A stretch of 64,000 bases of DNA from Tubulanus polymorphus (taxonomy: Eukaryota; Nemertea; Palaeonemertea; Tubulaniformes; Tubulanidae), in contig NC_134026.1 of the NCBI RefSeq assembly GCF_964204645.1, positions 20,912,650-20,976,649 on the forward strand, given 5' to 3'. Shown here in pieces: positions 51,342 through 60,384 of this stretch. Numbering within the stretch: position 1 is the first letter of the stretch; the number at the start of each line of letters is the position of its first letter. Under the pieces are notes generated by a model that saw only the letters and a list, made by a program, of their open reading frames with translations, was not told the origin of the DNA and ran no database searches. A program made the translations under genes and the position numbers.

Positions 51342-52865
51342 TCAATCGAAATAATCTTCGATATCGATATCGGGATGAAGCAAATCTTCGCCGTAACGAC
51401 TCAAATCCATCTGATTCAAAATCAGATTTTCGAAAGTTTCTTCCAGGTCGGTTTCGCCGATCAGGATAGCGCCTTGCATACGCCCGTCGTGCATGACGGC
51501 CTTGACGTATTCCCTACCCTCTGTCGTCCGCAACAAAACGTGATAATCGTTTCCCAAATCTTGCGCGTTAAATTTACCCAACAATACGACTTTATACCCG
51601 AAAAACTGCGTGACGTGCGTGAATATTTCGAAACAAAAATCGAGCGTCATTTCTCGAATGCGGCCGCGTAGATCGGCGTCGATACATTTCCCGGCGTATA
51701 TCCCCATTTGTCGTGCTTGAGTCCACAGTTTCATTTGTAACCAATGCTTCGCCGGTTCCCATGTCGGCGCGCACAAATCACCAGCCGCGTAAACATCCGC
51801 GATACTCGTCCGCATTTTATCGTCAACCATTAACCCTCCGTCGGCGGAAATGGTGAAATTATTCGATTTCGCGAACGGGTCTCGGTTCGGCTTGACGCCG
51901 GTGGCGCTGACGACGAAATCGCAGCCGTATATTTTACCGTTTGTAAGTTCGACATAAACCGGCCACCAATCGGTCCGATCACTCGGATTCGAAGTGACCA
52001 GGAAATTGCGCAGGTTTTCCTCACACATAAACTCCGATTGGGTCAAAATTCTCCGAACCTCGACTTTGTATTCGACGTGAACCGAACGCTGCTCGTCGCT
52101 GAGTCCTTTCAACTCGTAACCCGTATGCCAATCGGGACCGAGCGCGCTTCCTTTCACGTCCTCGTTCGCGCTCGTCTCCCCGCCGGACACGACGTACTTT
52201 TCGCGCTTAATCGGTCGAAAACGCGCCGTCGCTTTCCGCTCGTTCAAACTGGCGAGGAAAAATTCTGCGGCGCCGACGTCGATGAATGTCGCCGTAATCG
52301 ATTCGTCCTTGATTGCCCAGACGATCTCGACATTTTCCAACTCGTAGACGAGCTCGGTCGCTATGCCGCCGTTACCGACGATAACGACGCGCCGAGCGTC
52401 GGTTAGTTTCCGTTGAAACGTCCGCACGCTTTCCGTATCCCGGATTCCTAAAACATACGGATTATCTTCAACGACTATCTTGGGTCGTCCGCCCGCGCAT
52501 AGGCATAACTTCCGATAGCGATAAACCGAGTCATTGTCCGTGTATATCTTATGACCGACGGAGTCTAAGTCTGTGACTACGGCATGGATTACTTTCACGT
52601 TCGGGTAATTCGATTCCAGGTAGGACGAAGGTTTTTCTTCAACGTCGAATTCTTCGAGCACTTTCGTTAGTTGTTTGTAATTGATGACGGCTTTGATCAG
52701 AGGCGAGGCCGAAATTAACAATATCCGCGATTCCGTTTGCAGAAATGATAGGCTCTGTGCGCATGTAACTCCGGCGATGCCTCCACCCACGACGATAAGG
52801 TCGAAACAGGAATCCTCTTTGGACGCTGCCTCCTCACTGCCGGCTTGGTCGGCGGCGTCCATCAT
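51342..52865 (-). CDS. PYROXD1: Pyridine nucleotide-disulphide oxidoreductase domain protein 1 (single coding exon)
   Basis: An uninterrupted frame of 507 codons, matching the ~500-residue length of PYROXD1. It is a class I FAD/NAD(P)H flavoprotein; the known vertebrate protein is a reductase linked to redox protection of the tRNA ligase complex and to muscle disease. Visible motifs: the FAD dinucleotide fold VVGGGIAGVTCAQ (GGGIAG at 27-32), SPLIKAV plus LEEFDVEE, KLCLCAGGRPK, NPYVLGIRDT, the NAD(P)H fold VVIVGNGGIATELVYE (GNGGIA at 164-169), SATGVKPNRDPF and the second FAD contact ADVYAAGDLC. The CxxxxC redox pair of glutathione reductase-type enzymes is absent, as is usual for PYROXD1. Two ATGs are adjacent; the first gives M-M-D-A-A. 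A splice acceptor ending at 52895 (minus-strand reading ...TTTTTAG) suggests an intron in the 5' UTR. Vertebrate orthologues have many coding introns; this copy has none and is visibly more GC-rich than its surroundings. Confidence 0.95.
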   Translation of the reverse strand: MMDAADQAGSEEAASKEDSCFDLIVVGGGIAGVTCAQSLSFLQTESRILLISASPLIKAVINYKQLTKVLEEFDVEEKPSSYLESNYPNVKVIHAVVTDLDSVGHKIYTDNDSVYRYRKLCLCAGGRPKIVVEDNPYVLGIRDTESVRTFQRKLTDARRVVIVGNGGIATELVYELENVEIVWAIKDESITATFIDVGAAEFFLASLNERKATARFRPIKREKYVVSGGETSANEDVKGSALGPDWHTGYELKGLSDEQRSVHVEYKVEVRRILTQSEFMCEENLRNFLVTSNPSDRTDWWPVYVELTNGKIYGCDFVVSATGVKPNRDPFAKSNNFTISADGGLMVDDKMRTSIADVYAAGDLCAPTWEPAKHWLQMKLWTQARQMGIYAGKCIDADLRGRIREMTLDFCFEIFTHVTQFFGYKVVLLGKFNAQDLGNDYHVLLRTTEGREYVKAVMHDGRMQGAILIGETDLEETFENLILNQMDLSRYGEDLLHPDIDIEDYFD

Positions 52866-53745
52866 GGCAGCTTTTCACGTCAGCTCTTTCAGACCTAAAA
52901 ATATCAAAATTTCTATTCGGCATAAGTGTTAAGTGATAGGGCTTTTCTGGTGGTGGTTGACAGTATAAAAATTGTTATGCATGTCGTCTCACTAAGTAAA
53001 TAATCATGATAATGTAATTGAATTCTGAATTGAATTGGTCTGGACAGAGCAGAGCCGAGGGGTCTTTGCTTTAAAACTCAGACTCTCATCAAAAACACGA
53101 ACGACACCCAATTGCAACGCAATCTATTTTGGATTGCGATATATTACCTCGAAATGGGTGTGTAAAACCTCTTGTCATTTAGTTTAAATCGGTGATTCAG
53201 GCTATGAAACGTTTCATCTCGTATAGTTTCACTGCTCACCGCCAAACATTTGTGGCAGCACCTTCCGGTGTATAGAATTGATATATTATGACAAGTGCTT
53301 CAGCTTCTTTCTTCCGCATTTTATAGGATTTCATTCGCGTGAAGTGTATTTATTCCTCGAGGTAAACGTGCTATTAAAAGCTCCGTATAAACATGGCATG
53401 ATGTCGAATGTTGTCAAATGAGAATAATTGTTTTATTCACAGGGGCTCGTTACGATAGCTGGGGGTCCAAAATCAAAGATTTGACCCAGTATCCTAGGTA
53501 CCACCTATTTTTTTTTATAGGTGGTACCTAGGATACTGGGTCAAATCTTTGATTTTGGACCCCCAGCTATCGTAACGAGCCCCTGTGGTTTTATTAGGTT
53601 TCATTAACAAATTCAATTCAATGATTTATATTACTACTCTGCCTGACTGATGCAAGAATTTACAGTTTACAATTTGCCTTTAACCATGCATTTAAAGTTT
53701 TGGTGCAAGGAACTTAAAGCTAATGCCTATTTCTATTTTTAGGTG
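52866..53745. promoter_or_regulatory. Divergent 5' region between PYROXD1 and RMND1
   Basis: The start codons are 880 bp apart on opposite strands, so both promoters must be here. Splice acceptors just before both ATGs (exon starts at 52894 minus and 53743 plus) imply non-coding first exons. A possible RMND1 donor is CTCGAG|GTAAAC at 53361. A perfect-hairpin transposable element (53438-53587) occupies what would be the RMND1 5' UTR intron. No TATA box was clear. Confidence 0.5.
53438..53587. mobile_element. Perfect 71-bp inverted repeat (hairpin MITE) with 8-bp target duplication
   Basis: Arms 53438-53508 and 53517-53587 are exact reverse complements around an 8-base T loop. The ends are CACAGGGGCTCG and CGAGCCCCTGTG. 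GTTTTATT directly flanks it on both sides (53430-53437 and 53588-53595). It is non-coding and sits between PYROXD1 and RMND1. Perfect arms suggest a recent insertion or gene conversion. Confidence 0.9.
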
Positions 53746-56700
53746 ATGGCATTTGCATGTTGTTGTAAACGAGCTGTATTTGGCATTCTTTCGAGACAAA
53801 GTATCTCCAGTTATCGGTTACAATCAATTCATCGATTAGCGATAAATCGTAGAATTCACTTGCCGTCAACGGCAAAAATTTTAGAACCATTGTCGCCAAC
53901 TGAGATTAATCAAATCGGGATAAAATATACTCGAACTTTATGGAAATATTCTACGACAGCATGGCATAGTTTTAGCAGATGTAATATTGCGTTGTCGAGA
54001 GCGTACGCTTCCAGAAAAGGGGAGGAACAAAATCTCGAAGGCATTCAGAAACATGTCTCGCCACTTTCGACGAGGAGAGCTGCTCGAAAAAAGTCTAGTA
54101 GAGATGGCGGTGCTGTGAAAAGGGTCGGTATTGAATCGAAAAGAACTCTTCTTGTTTACCCTTTCAGTGTATCTGCACTGCAGTGCAGTGTATTAATCGC
54201 TGATGGACATTGCTTTAGTATGCTGCACCGCGGTGTAATGTAATTGATAATTAGCTTTTATCTCTTGAAAGATGGCAGGCTTACCTGTCAAAAAAAGTTA
54301 AATATTATTAACTAATGATACATCACACTGTGATGTAGATGCACTAAAGCGATATGCCCGTTATTCAACGCACTGGGGTGGAATTTCTTTTAAATTTCAA
54401 ATTTAAATCCAGTACTTGTGGGTATCAATTTGTCAGCACTGAAAGGGTCTCTTTTTCAAACTTGCAGTACAGATTTTTTCAAGAATAAGAATGGAAAGGG
54501 AAAATGAAAGAAATTGTTATCATTAATGAATGTATTGCAATCTTCTCATTCAAGGAATATATGGTCAGCGCCTATTCAATAGCGGAAGAGTGCGATCTCG
54601 AAGGTCTGATGAAAGAAATTGAAACACAAGGTCTTTACGCGTTATGTCCACTGCCAGGTGAGCTTCGAAATTCCATTGAGCTGATTATTTGCTTCGGTTT
54701 CTACTCGAGTACCCCTGTATAATTTTTCTGGGTATGTTTTTTATGCGTTCTAATACAGATACGAAAGATGTTCTGCATCTGAATGCCATTTATAAAGTTG
54801 ATGATGAAACGAGGGAGATATTCATCTTTAGGTGAGGTTAAGTCTCATGCCATTACAAAATATCTTGTTGTTGGTGCTGATGAGCTTTAGATAGGAACCA
54901 GGGGCGGATGCAGGATTTTCAAGGGGTCCTACGCTGGTTATCCCTAAGAAAAATTTTAAGGAATAGTCATGCAATTGTGTATTCTGAGTGTTGTTAATGT
55001 TTAATTTTCAGAGAAGGGTCGGCTGTATTTTGGAATGTACCCTATGATGAAGTGAGTTTCGTTTTCAGGCCATAAAACCAACTTTGTGAAATATCCCCAT
55101 TGCCTGAAATGGAATGAAATGTTGTTGACCGTCTTTTTCTTCCAGGAAATGGAAGTTTTGAAATTCTTGCACAAATATCTTGAGGATCCATACAGTCTGA
55201 AATTAGTGAATGGCGAAGCTGAAGAATTGACTTTCAAATATACTGAGTAAGTGTAAGGATAAAGTTTAGTGTGTACTTTCCGGTGAAGTGGGCCTGGTTC
55301 CCTTGACCCTAAGTTTTTGTATTGTTTTTCTAGTACGCCAACGAAACTAGATGGAGACGAAATACACATACACATCTCTGGTTCCAAATCAGAAGAGAAC
55401 AGTCAGGCGATACAGCACCAGAAATACGCTTTCTCAAATGCTTTATCTTTATCAGGTAAAGAGAAAAAGCTGCGAATCCGTTTATACAGGTTATGGGTCA
55501 TCCTTAAAAACCAGCCAAGTTACATATACGTAATGTTGTTATGACCAGTATATTTTTCACTATTCAAGTCAAGCTTGGAATATGGGAAGCGTCACTTGAA
55601 AAGTATGTCGCTTCTATCGAATGGGTTACCGAGGTAAGGCTTAACCGTGAATGTCAGAAAGCAATTGTGTATAAGTTTCTATATGACACTACGTATTGCT
55701 AATGAGTAGAAGTGTATTTCTTAAGGATTTGAAAAATGGGAAAAGCATTCGCATGACAAAACCGCAAGTATTGATAAAGACCGGGGAGCTTTTTACATTG
55801 AGGTAAGGTGATCGATTCTTGTGATTCGAATGCAGCCATAGCGTCAAATGAGAAACTTTCTGTCTTATTGTAGGCATTTGATCAATCTGAGCTCTGATTT
55901 GCTGGACACTCCGGATTTCTACTGGGATAGAGAGGATTTGGAGAGTTTGTACCAGAGTACGTGTTCCCAATTGAACATCAATAGAAGAACGATGGTATGT
56001 ATCATGTATCCTGAGATAGCTGCTTCAAATGCAGTTTAATTTTGTATCTTTACACAGAAAAATTATTCTTAATCGTGATTTTTTTTCAGGTGATGAATGA
56101 AAAGTTGAACTATTGTGTTGAATTAACACAGCTTGTCAGTGACCATCTGAATCAGGATCATCAGTCTCGTCTGGAATGGATTATCATTATTCTTATCCTT
56201 GTTGAGGTACATCCTGATAATACTGTTGACCCAGCGTAATTCAAATGTTGATCTTATCTAATTGAGATCTCGATTTTTCTCCTATTCCGACAAATCACCC
56301 AAACTTTTTAAGTGCCCTTTTGATTATGAGATTCAGGTCTTTCTGTAAAAGGAAGGCACGAGTTTGTCAATATTCTTGGAAAAGGTTTTTTCCGGAAACG
56401 ACCGACTGGCATGACTGTCCTTACTCATTTGGCCCAAAAATATCTGGCAAGACCCTCGGATATTGTCACTTTGTCCTAGCCTAAAACAGAATTCATTTTG
56501 TTGATCTCAAATGATCAGAGTCTACTTTCAAATAATACTTCTATATTTTCTCCATGAGAAATGGTTGATGACCCAATCTTACCTGAAGTGTTGAGGCAGC
56601 ATCTACTGCAGTACTTCATAACACGTTGGATAAAATAGTTCAATTATCTCTGGTTGGTCTCTTCTCTTCCTCCAGGTTATCTTCGAGTGCATACACTACG

Positions 56701-56786
56701 CGGAAAATTACCATGAAAAACAAGAAGCGAAACGCCGCGAACGAGAATTATTTGCATCGACAGAATCTTCTCGCAGCCAGAGTTGA
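53746..56786 (+). CDS. RMND1: RMND1, mitochondrial DUF155 protein
   Basis: Eleven coding exons: 53746-54123, 54555-54657, 54759-54831, 55012-55051, 55146-55246, 55334-55455, 55569-55633, 55726-55802, 55874-55994, 56090-56206, 56676-56786. They total 1308 nt (435 aa; human about 449). The end of exon 1 (AGG|GTCGGT, weak donor) is the least certain border; the others are canonical. RMND1 is an inner-membrane mitochondrial protein needed for mitochondrial translation. The N-terminus is Arg/Ser-rich without acids ([20 protein letters not shown]), as expected for an import signal. DUF155 hallmarks follow: [69 protein letters not shown] and [17 protein letters not shown] hydrophobic segment [16 protein letters not shown] (about 383-400) is the C-terminal membrane anchor. 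The start chosen is the ATG after the acceptor at 53741-53742. A MITE lies in intron 1 directly after exon 1. Confidence 0.92.
54155..54449. mobile_element. MITE, copy 2 of the 1584-1881 family, in RMND1 intron 1
   Basis: Shares with 1584-1881 the ordered blocks CCCTTTCAGTG / CCCTTTCAATG, TAATTAGCTTTTATCTC / TAATTAGTTTTTATCTC, GATGTAGATGCACTAAAGCG / AGTGTAGATGCACTGAAGCG, and ATGCCCGTTATTCAACRCAC. The right end is CACTGAAAGGG. The TTAA flanks are eroded here. It begins about 30 bases past the end of exon 1. Confidence 0.8.
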
Positions 56787-57531
56787 CAACATGAAATAAT
56801 TTATTTGCTTCCACTTTTTGCCAAATTTTATTGAAAAAAATAAGTTAAAGCATGCCATCATGTTTGTTTTTGTATATTATTGTGTATTTTATTCCTTTCT
56901 TAATCGATTTTGCATTTTGAGGAAGTACTCAACTGGTGTATTATGAAATGAGATGTCAGATAAATTACTTTCCTGGATATACAATTAGTTGAAAACAAAT
57001 CTAGTGAAGTCTGTACACTAAAGAGGACAAAAATCTATTCGCAGGCGTTGCCTTTATACGGATGCAGGATATCTGACTCTCAGGGTTATGGGCTGAGGGG
57101 GTTCTTCCCATCTCCCTAGTTGATGTAAACAGATGTTTCAGGGTAACTAATTAATAAATTCGGTATATACAATCAGTCCATCAATTTAAGAAGTATCTAT
57201 TTGGGATGTGGCTGAAGTCCTTCAAAATTGGCCCCTGGATCTGCTCCTGCTTGGAAATGGCACGCATCAAAACAATGAACAACAAATATACAAATACTCA
57301 TCATATCAAACATTGTACCTAATTTTATTTACAAATCTACATGATTTACTCATTTATAGAGATCTAAATAGCAACTTCATTATACAACAAAATCAACGCC
57401 GAGCTGAAAGGTTAATTTGATGACTTAGACCGACTGTTCATAAATATAATATTCGTTAATAAAACACACAAATTTCAGAAGAGCATCAAATGCAAGGATC
57501 TACTCGAAACTGTCAGTCCTCGTTTATCAAA
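56787..57531. other. 3' flanks of RMND1 and HIGD2A
   Basis: No gene is visible in this gap between convergent genes. AATAAA at 57153-57158 (+) could serve RMND1. TTTATT at 57324-57329 is AATAAA on the minus strand, about 205 bases past the HIGD2A stop, and could serve that gene. If both are used the transcripts stop short of overlapping. Confidence 0.45.
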
Positions 57532-58385
57532 CTAGGATGATTTCTTCTTCGAAGATCCGGCACCGTATAGAACTCCGCCTAAAATCGCAAAAACGGTGAA
57601 TCCCTGAGCTACTATTCTCGATCGCATCATCAACTGTGACATTTTCGTATCGCCCGTTTTTAACTGCCAAAGGCCGTACGTCAAAGCCAACGTCGTAAGT
57701 CCCATTCCTAGAATCAAAAAGTTAATTTTGCTAAATGTATATAAGGCTAAACCAAAAAAATATTTTGTTTCTCCGCAGCAGCCAGGTCATTTTTGTAAAA
57801 TATGATAAATAGAGTAATAAGTAATGTATAGGGTAGATAGGCAGCCAGCCGGGTCAACTTTTAAGCTCAGCAGAGCGGGGAAACGAGGTATCAATTTTTT
57901 TTAGCCTAATCCAAAGATTTGGTAGAAAATACAGTAGACCCTGCTCGCTTTGGATCCAATAAATCTCTCACTGACAGACTGAGCAGACAGGTCATCACAA
58001 AAACATTTCAGTTTAAATCTTAAGTCCAGGATCAGGACGCGCTATAATCTGTGGCAAGCATTGTCTACTGGAGCCGAACAACGGCGGCACTATCAGCATT
58101 TTTCACACATAACAACACTTTCTGATGATTGATACTGATAGTGATTACTATCTCCTTTGTCATTGCCTTGTCATTGTGGACCTTAACGATTGTACAAAAC
58201 AATTATGTCATTGTTGTCAACAATGAAAAAAAAATCTTACCGATAGGGACAAATGGATTCTCATCTGCTTTTCTTTTGAATTTACTGTAAAATGTTTCGT
58301 TGTAATATCGAGGAACATCGTCGATACTGGATTTAGGAGGCGCTAGATAAGCGAAATCTTCAGGTGGGGGTCCTATATTTGACAT
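57532..58385 (-). CDS. HIGD2A: HIG1 domain family member 2A (respiratory supercomplex assembly factor)
   Basis: Two coding exons on the minus strand, 58385-58241 and 57707-57532 (321 nt, 106 aa, the same length as the human protein). The join rebuilds a Gly codon in NPFVPIGMGLTT. The HIG_1_N domain has two membrane helices (about 49-65 and 84-98) and the conserved QX3RXRX3Q motif, here QLMMRSRIVAQ at residues 73-83. The C-terminus is basic (GSSKKKSS). Family members sit in the inner mitochondrial membrane and assist cytochrome c oxidase and supercomplex assembly, like yeast Rcf1. HIGD2A is preferred over HIGD1 because of the longer N-terminal arm with YYNETFYSKFKRK before ENPFVPIG. The 533-bp intron holds a MITE (57932-58070). 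It is divergent from MRPL43. Confidence 0.93.
57932..58070. mobile_element. MITE with CAGTAGACCCTG termini, in the HIGD2A intron
   Basis: CAGTAGACCCTGCTCGCTTTGG-like left end (first 20: CAGTAGACCCTGCTCGCTTT) and GGCAAGCATTGTCTACTG at the right. Same terminal family as 39998-40170. Confidence 0.6.
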
Positions 58386-58776
58386 TTTAGTACAGCACGG
58401 CCTCCATTTAAATTCAATTCAAAACTGTATTGTCATTGCGTAATGCCTTCAACTCCCGGGAGTAGGGCAGCTCCTGAAATTGTCTACTTCCTTGTAGACT
58501 GGTTGTCGGTCTCTATTTTTAAAATTTAATTAAAAAATGTACTGTTTGAGACTGAGTTTGAGTGATATAACAGAGGGGGAAAGTGTATCCTATTATTTCT
58601 TATCGACGATGCGGAAGATCAGAAATATTCATACGCAAAATAACTACGGATAACCATGGGATGGACGTCTCACCGACATCTATCATTCCGGATCCGGCAG
58701 CCGTCGTTTTAGGTAACGTTAGATCCGGTAAGAATCTGTAGGTCGCCGAGCGGTCCAGTGAAACGAGAAGGGAAAC
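58386..58776. promoter_or_regulatory. Bidirectional promoter region of HIGD2A and MRPL43
   Basis: Only 391 bp separate the start codons of two mitochondrial genes read in opposite directions, so a common promoter is inferred. The palindrome ACTCCCGGGAGT near 58449-58460 is the most striking site-like sequence. There is no clear TATA box, as expected for housekeeping genes. Confidence 0.6.
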
Positions 58777-59698
58777 ATGACGAGTTCGTCGATTCCGAGC
58801 ACATTTCTGAAGACAGTGCTGAAAAATGGGGTCGGAAGATATGTTTGTCAAATGCAGAGAATAACGTTCCGTTTCTGTAAAACTCATGGCGATAGCAGAG
58901 GAATGAGGTAAATGAAAAGATACTCATTTGTCAAAGTCGCCACACTCAATCAATGACAATGACTCACTTACTGGTCACTCACCACCAATCATAATATCAA
59001 TGGATACCAACCAATTAATTAAAATTTTTTGTGTTATCTTTTTCAGGGATTTCATTGAAAACAGTTTGCTGGATTTTGCGCGAAAAAATCCCGGCGTTGT
59101 GGTCTATCTTGAACCGAGGTATCGCGAAACTCCGGAGATTGAGGCTGAATATTGTAAGTTCTATATGAATAATGCTCTCATGTGGAGTCCTCTATTGACT
59201 ATAATAAGTAGGTTTTGTGAATGCGCTAATTAGCTTGGTCTGATTTATTGCAATTAGTTGTTGGTATTCAGGTGGTGTTACTTAAATCCACCGATTAAAA
59301 TTAGAATTGTAGAAAAAATAGGGGGCAAATATCCTGATACTGAATGATGATTATTGAAAGAATTCTTTTTTCTAGTGAATGGAAGAAGTGAAAAAATTTC
59401 GACGAAATGTTTTAACGAGGTCGAAATTTGTAAATGGACCGAACATCTGAAGAACCGGTCAGGAGAGAAGATCGTTCGTTTAAGAAAGATGTGGCACACC
59501 GATTCGCCGAGTATACAGGGACACTGGAGTCCGTTTACAAATAAAAATCCAAAACTGAACATTACTGAATTTCCGAATGACGAACTATCGCGATGCTTTC
59601 ATAAACCGAGCAATGCTACCGATTCGTTGTTGGAAATGCAAAATTTGGTCGTAGCTGGTGAATCAAAAAGTGGCGCTCAAACTAAGCAGACCGTCTGA
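58777..59698 (+). CDS. MRPL43: Mitochondrial large ribosomal subunit protein mL43
   Basis: Three coding exons: 58777-58907, 59047-59153, 59376-59698 (561 nt, 186 aa). The protein belongs to the L51/S25/CI-B8 thioredoxin-like domain family and is part of the mitochondrial 39S subunit. Recognised features are [39 protein letters not shown] and [20 protein letters not shown], all characteristic of mL43. The long last exon encodes [20 protein letters not shown], also typical. A polar tail ends in TKQTV. Start is the first ATG in frame, giving [17 protein letters not shown]2, another CI-B8 protein, is excluded by the specific motifs. It is convergent with NOC3L. Confidence 0.93.
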
Positions 59699-59913
59699 GA
59701 TTTTGGAAAGCGATTATCTTGATTTAGTAAATACATAAGTAAAAACCTGGTTACATCCAATGCGGATATTATCCAAGGTCCACTTTTATGTACATGAATA
59801 TGTGTGAAAGAATGTCATGTTTGATATAGATTTCCTGGTCCAATGAGGTTTGTTGTAACAAGGTTCCGTTGTAGAGCACTGATTTAGATTGTAAATATTC
59901 TATTATGAAATCT

Positions 59914-59919
59914 AATAAA
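59914..59919 (+). promoter_or_regulatory. MRPL43 polyadenylation signal
   Basis: AATAAA lies 216 bases after the MRPL43 stop codon and is the first such signal downstream. Confidence 0.6.
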
Positions 59920-60384
59920 ATGGTTCATCGGAAAGGTATTCAAATTGTCACAATCCTTTTGCTTGCCCTCAGAGCTAGTTCACTGCTCTTTATCCTTTTT
60001 GATGGAAAATAGACTAGGGAAGCACCTTCAACCGTGAAAACTCCAGTGTTACAACCTGAAGTTGGAGTCAAGTAACTACGAAAACTTGCATACCTAGCAA
60101 GAAGACAAAAGGATCAACTAATTTTCTTATGGCTAGAGAACTGGGAAGTAAAACGTAGGTGCAAGAAATATTTACAACTTGGGTTCATTCCAACAACATT
60201 TTTCATTCCTCTAGCACAACAACTAACAATACTCCGAATAACTTCTTTCCTGGCAAATATCATTGGTGGTTCCATGGCAATGTTGTATGAGCCCTTTTTG
60301 TATGTCCATAGAATAAGCGCAACTAATAATATTGGAATATTTTGTGGTTTTATTTACATAAATTCTGTTACATTTATCGCATTA
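59920..60384. other. Gap between convergent MRPL43 and NOC3L
   Basis: No gene is seen here. On the minus strand TTTATT at 60349-60354 reads AATAAA only 31 bases after the NOC3L stop codon, a plausible signal for a very short 3' UTR. Confidence 0.5.

Noticed and set aside
51309-52932. Plus-strand open frames overlapping PYROXD1
   Set aside because: They are antisense shadows of the 507-codon PYROXD1 frame, favoured by its GC-rich third positions.
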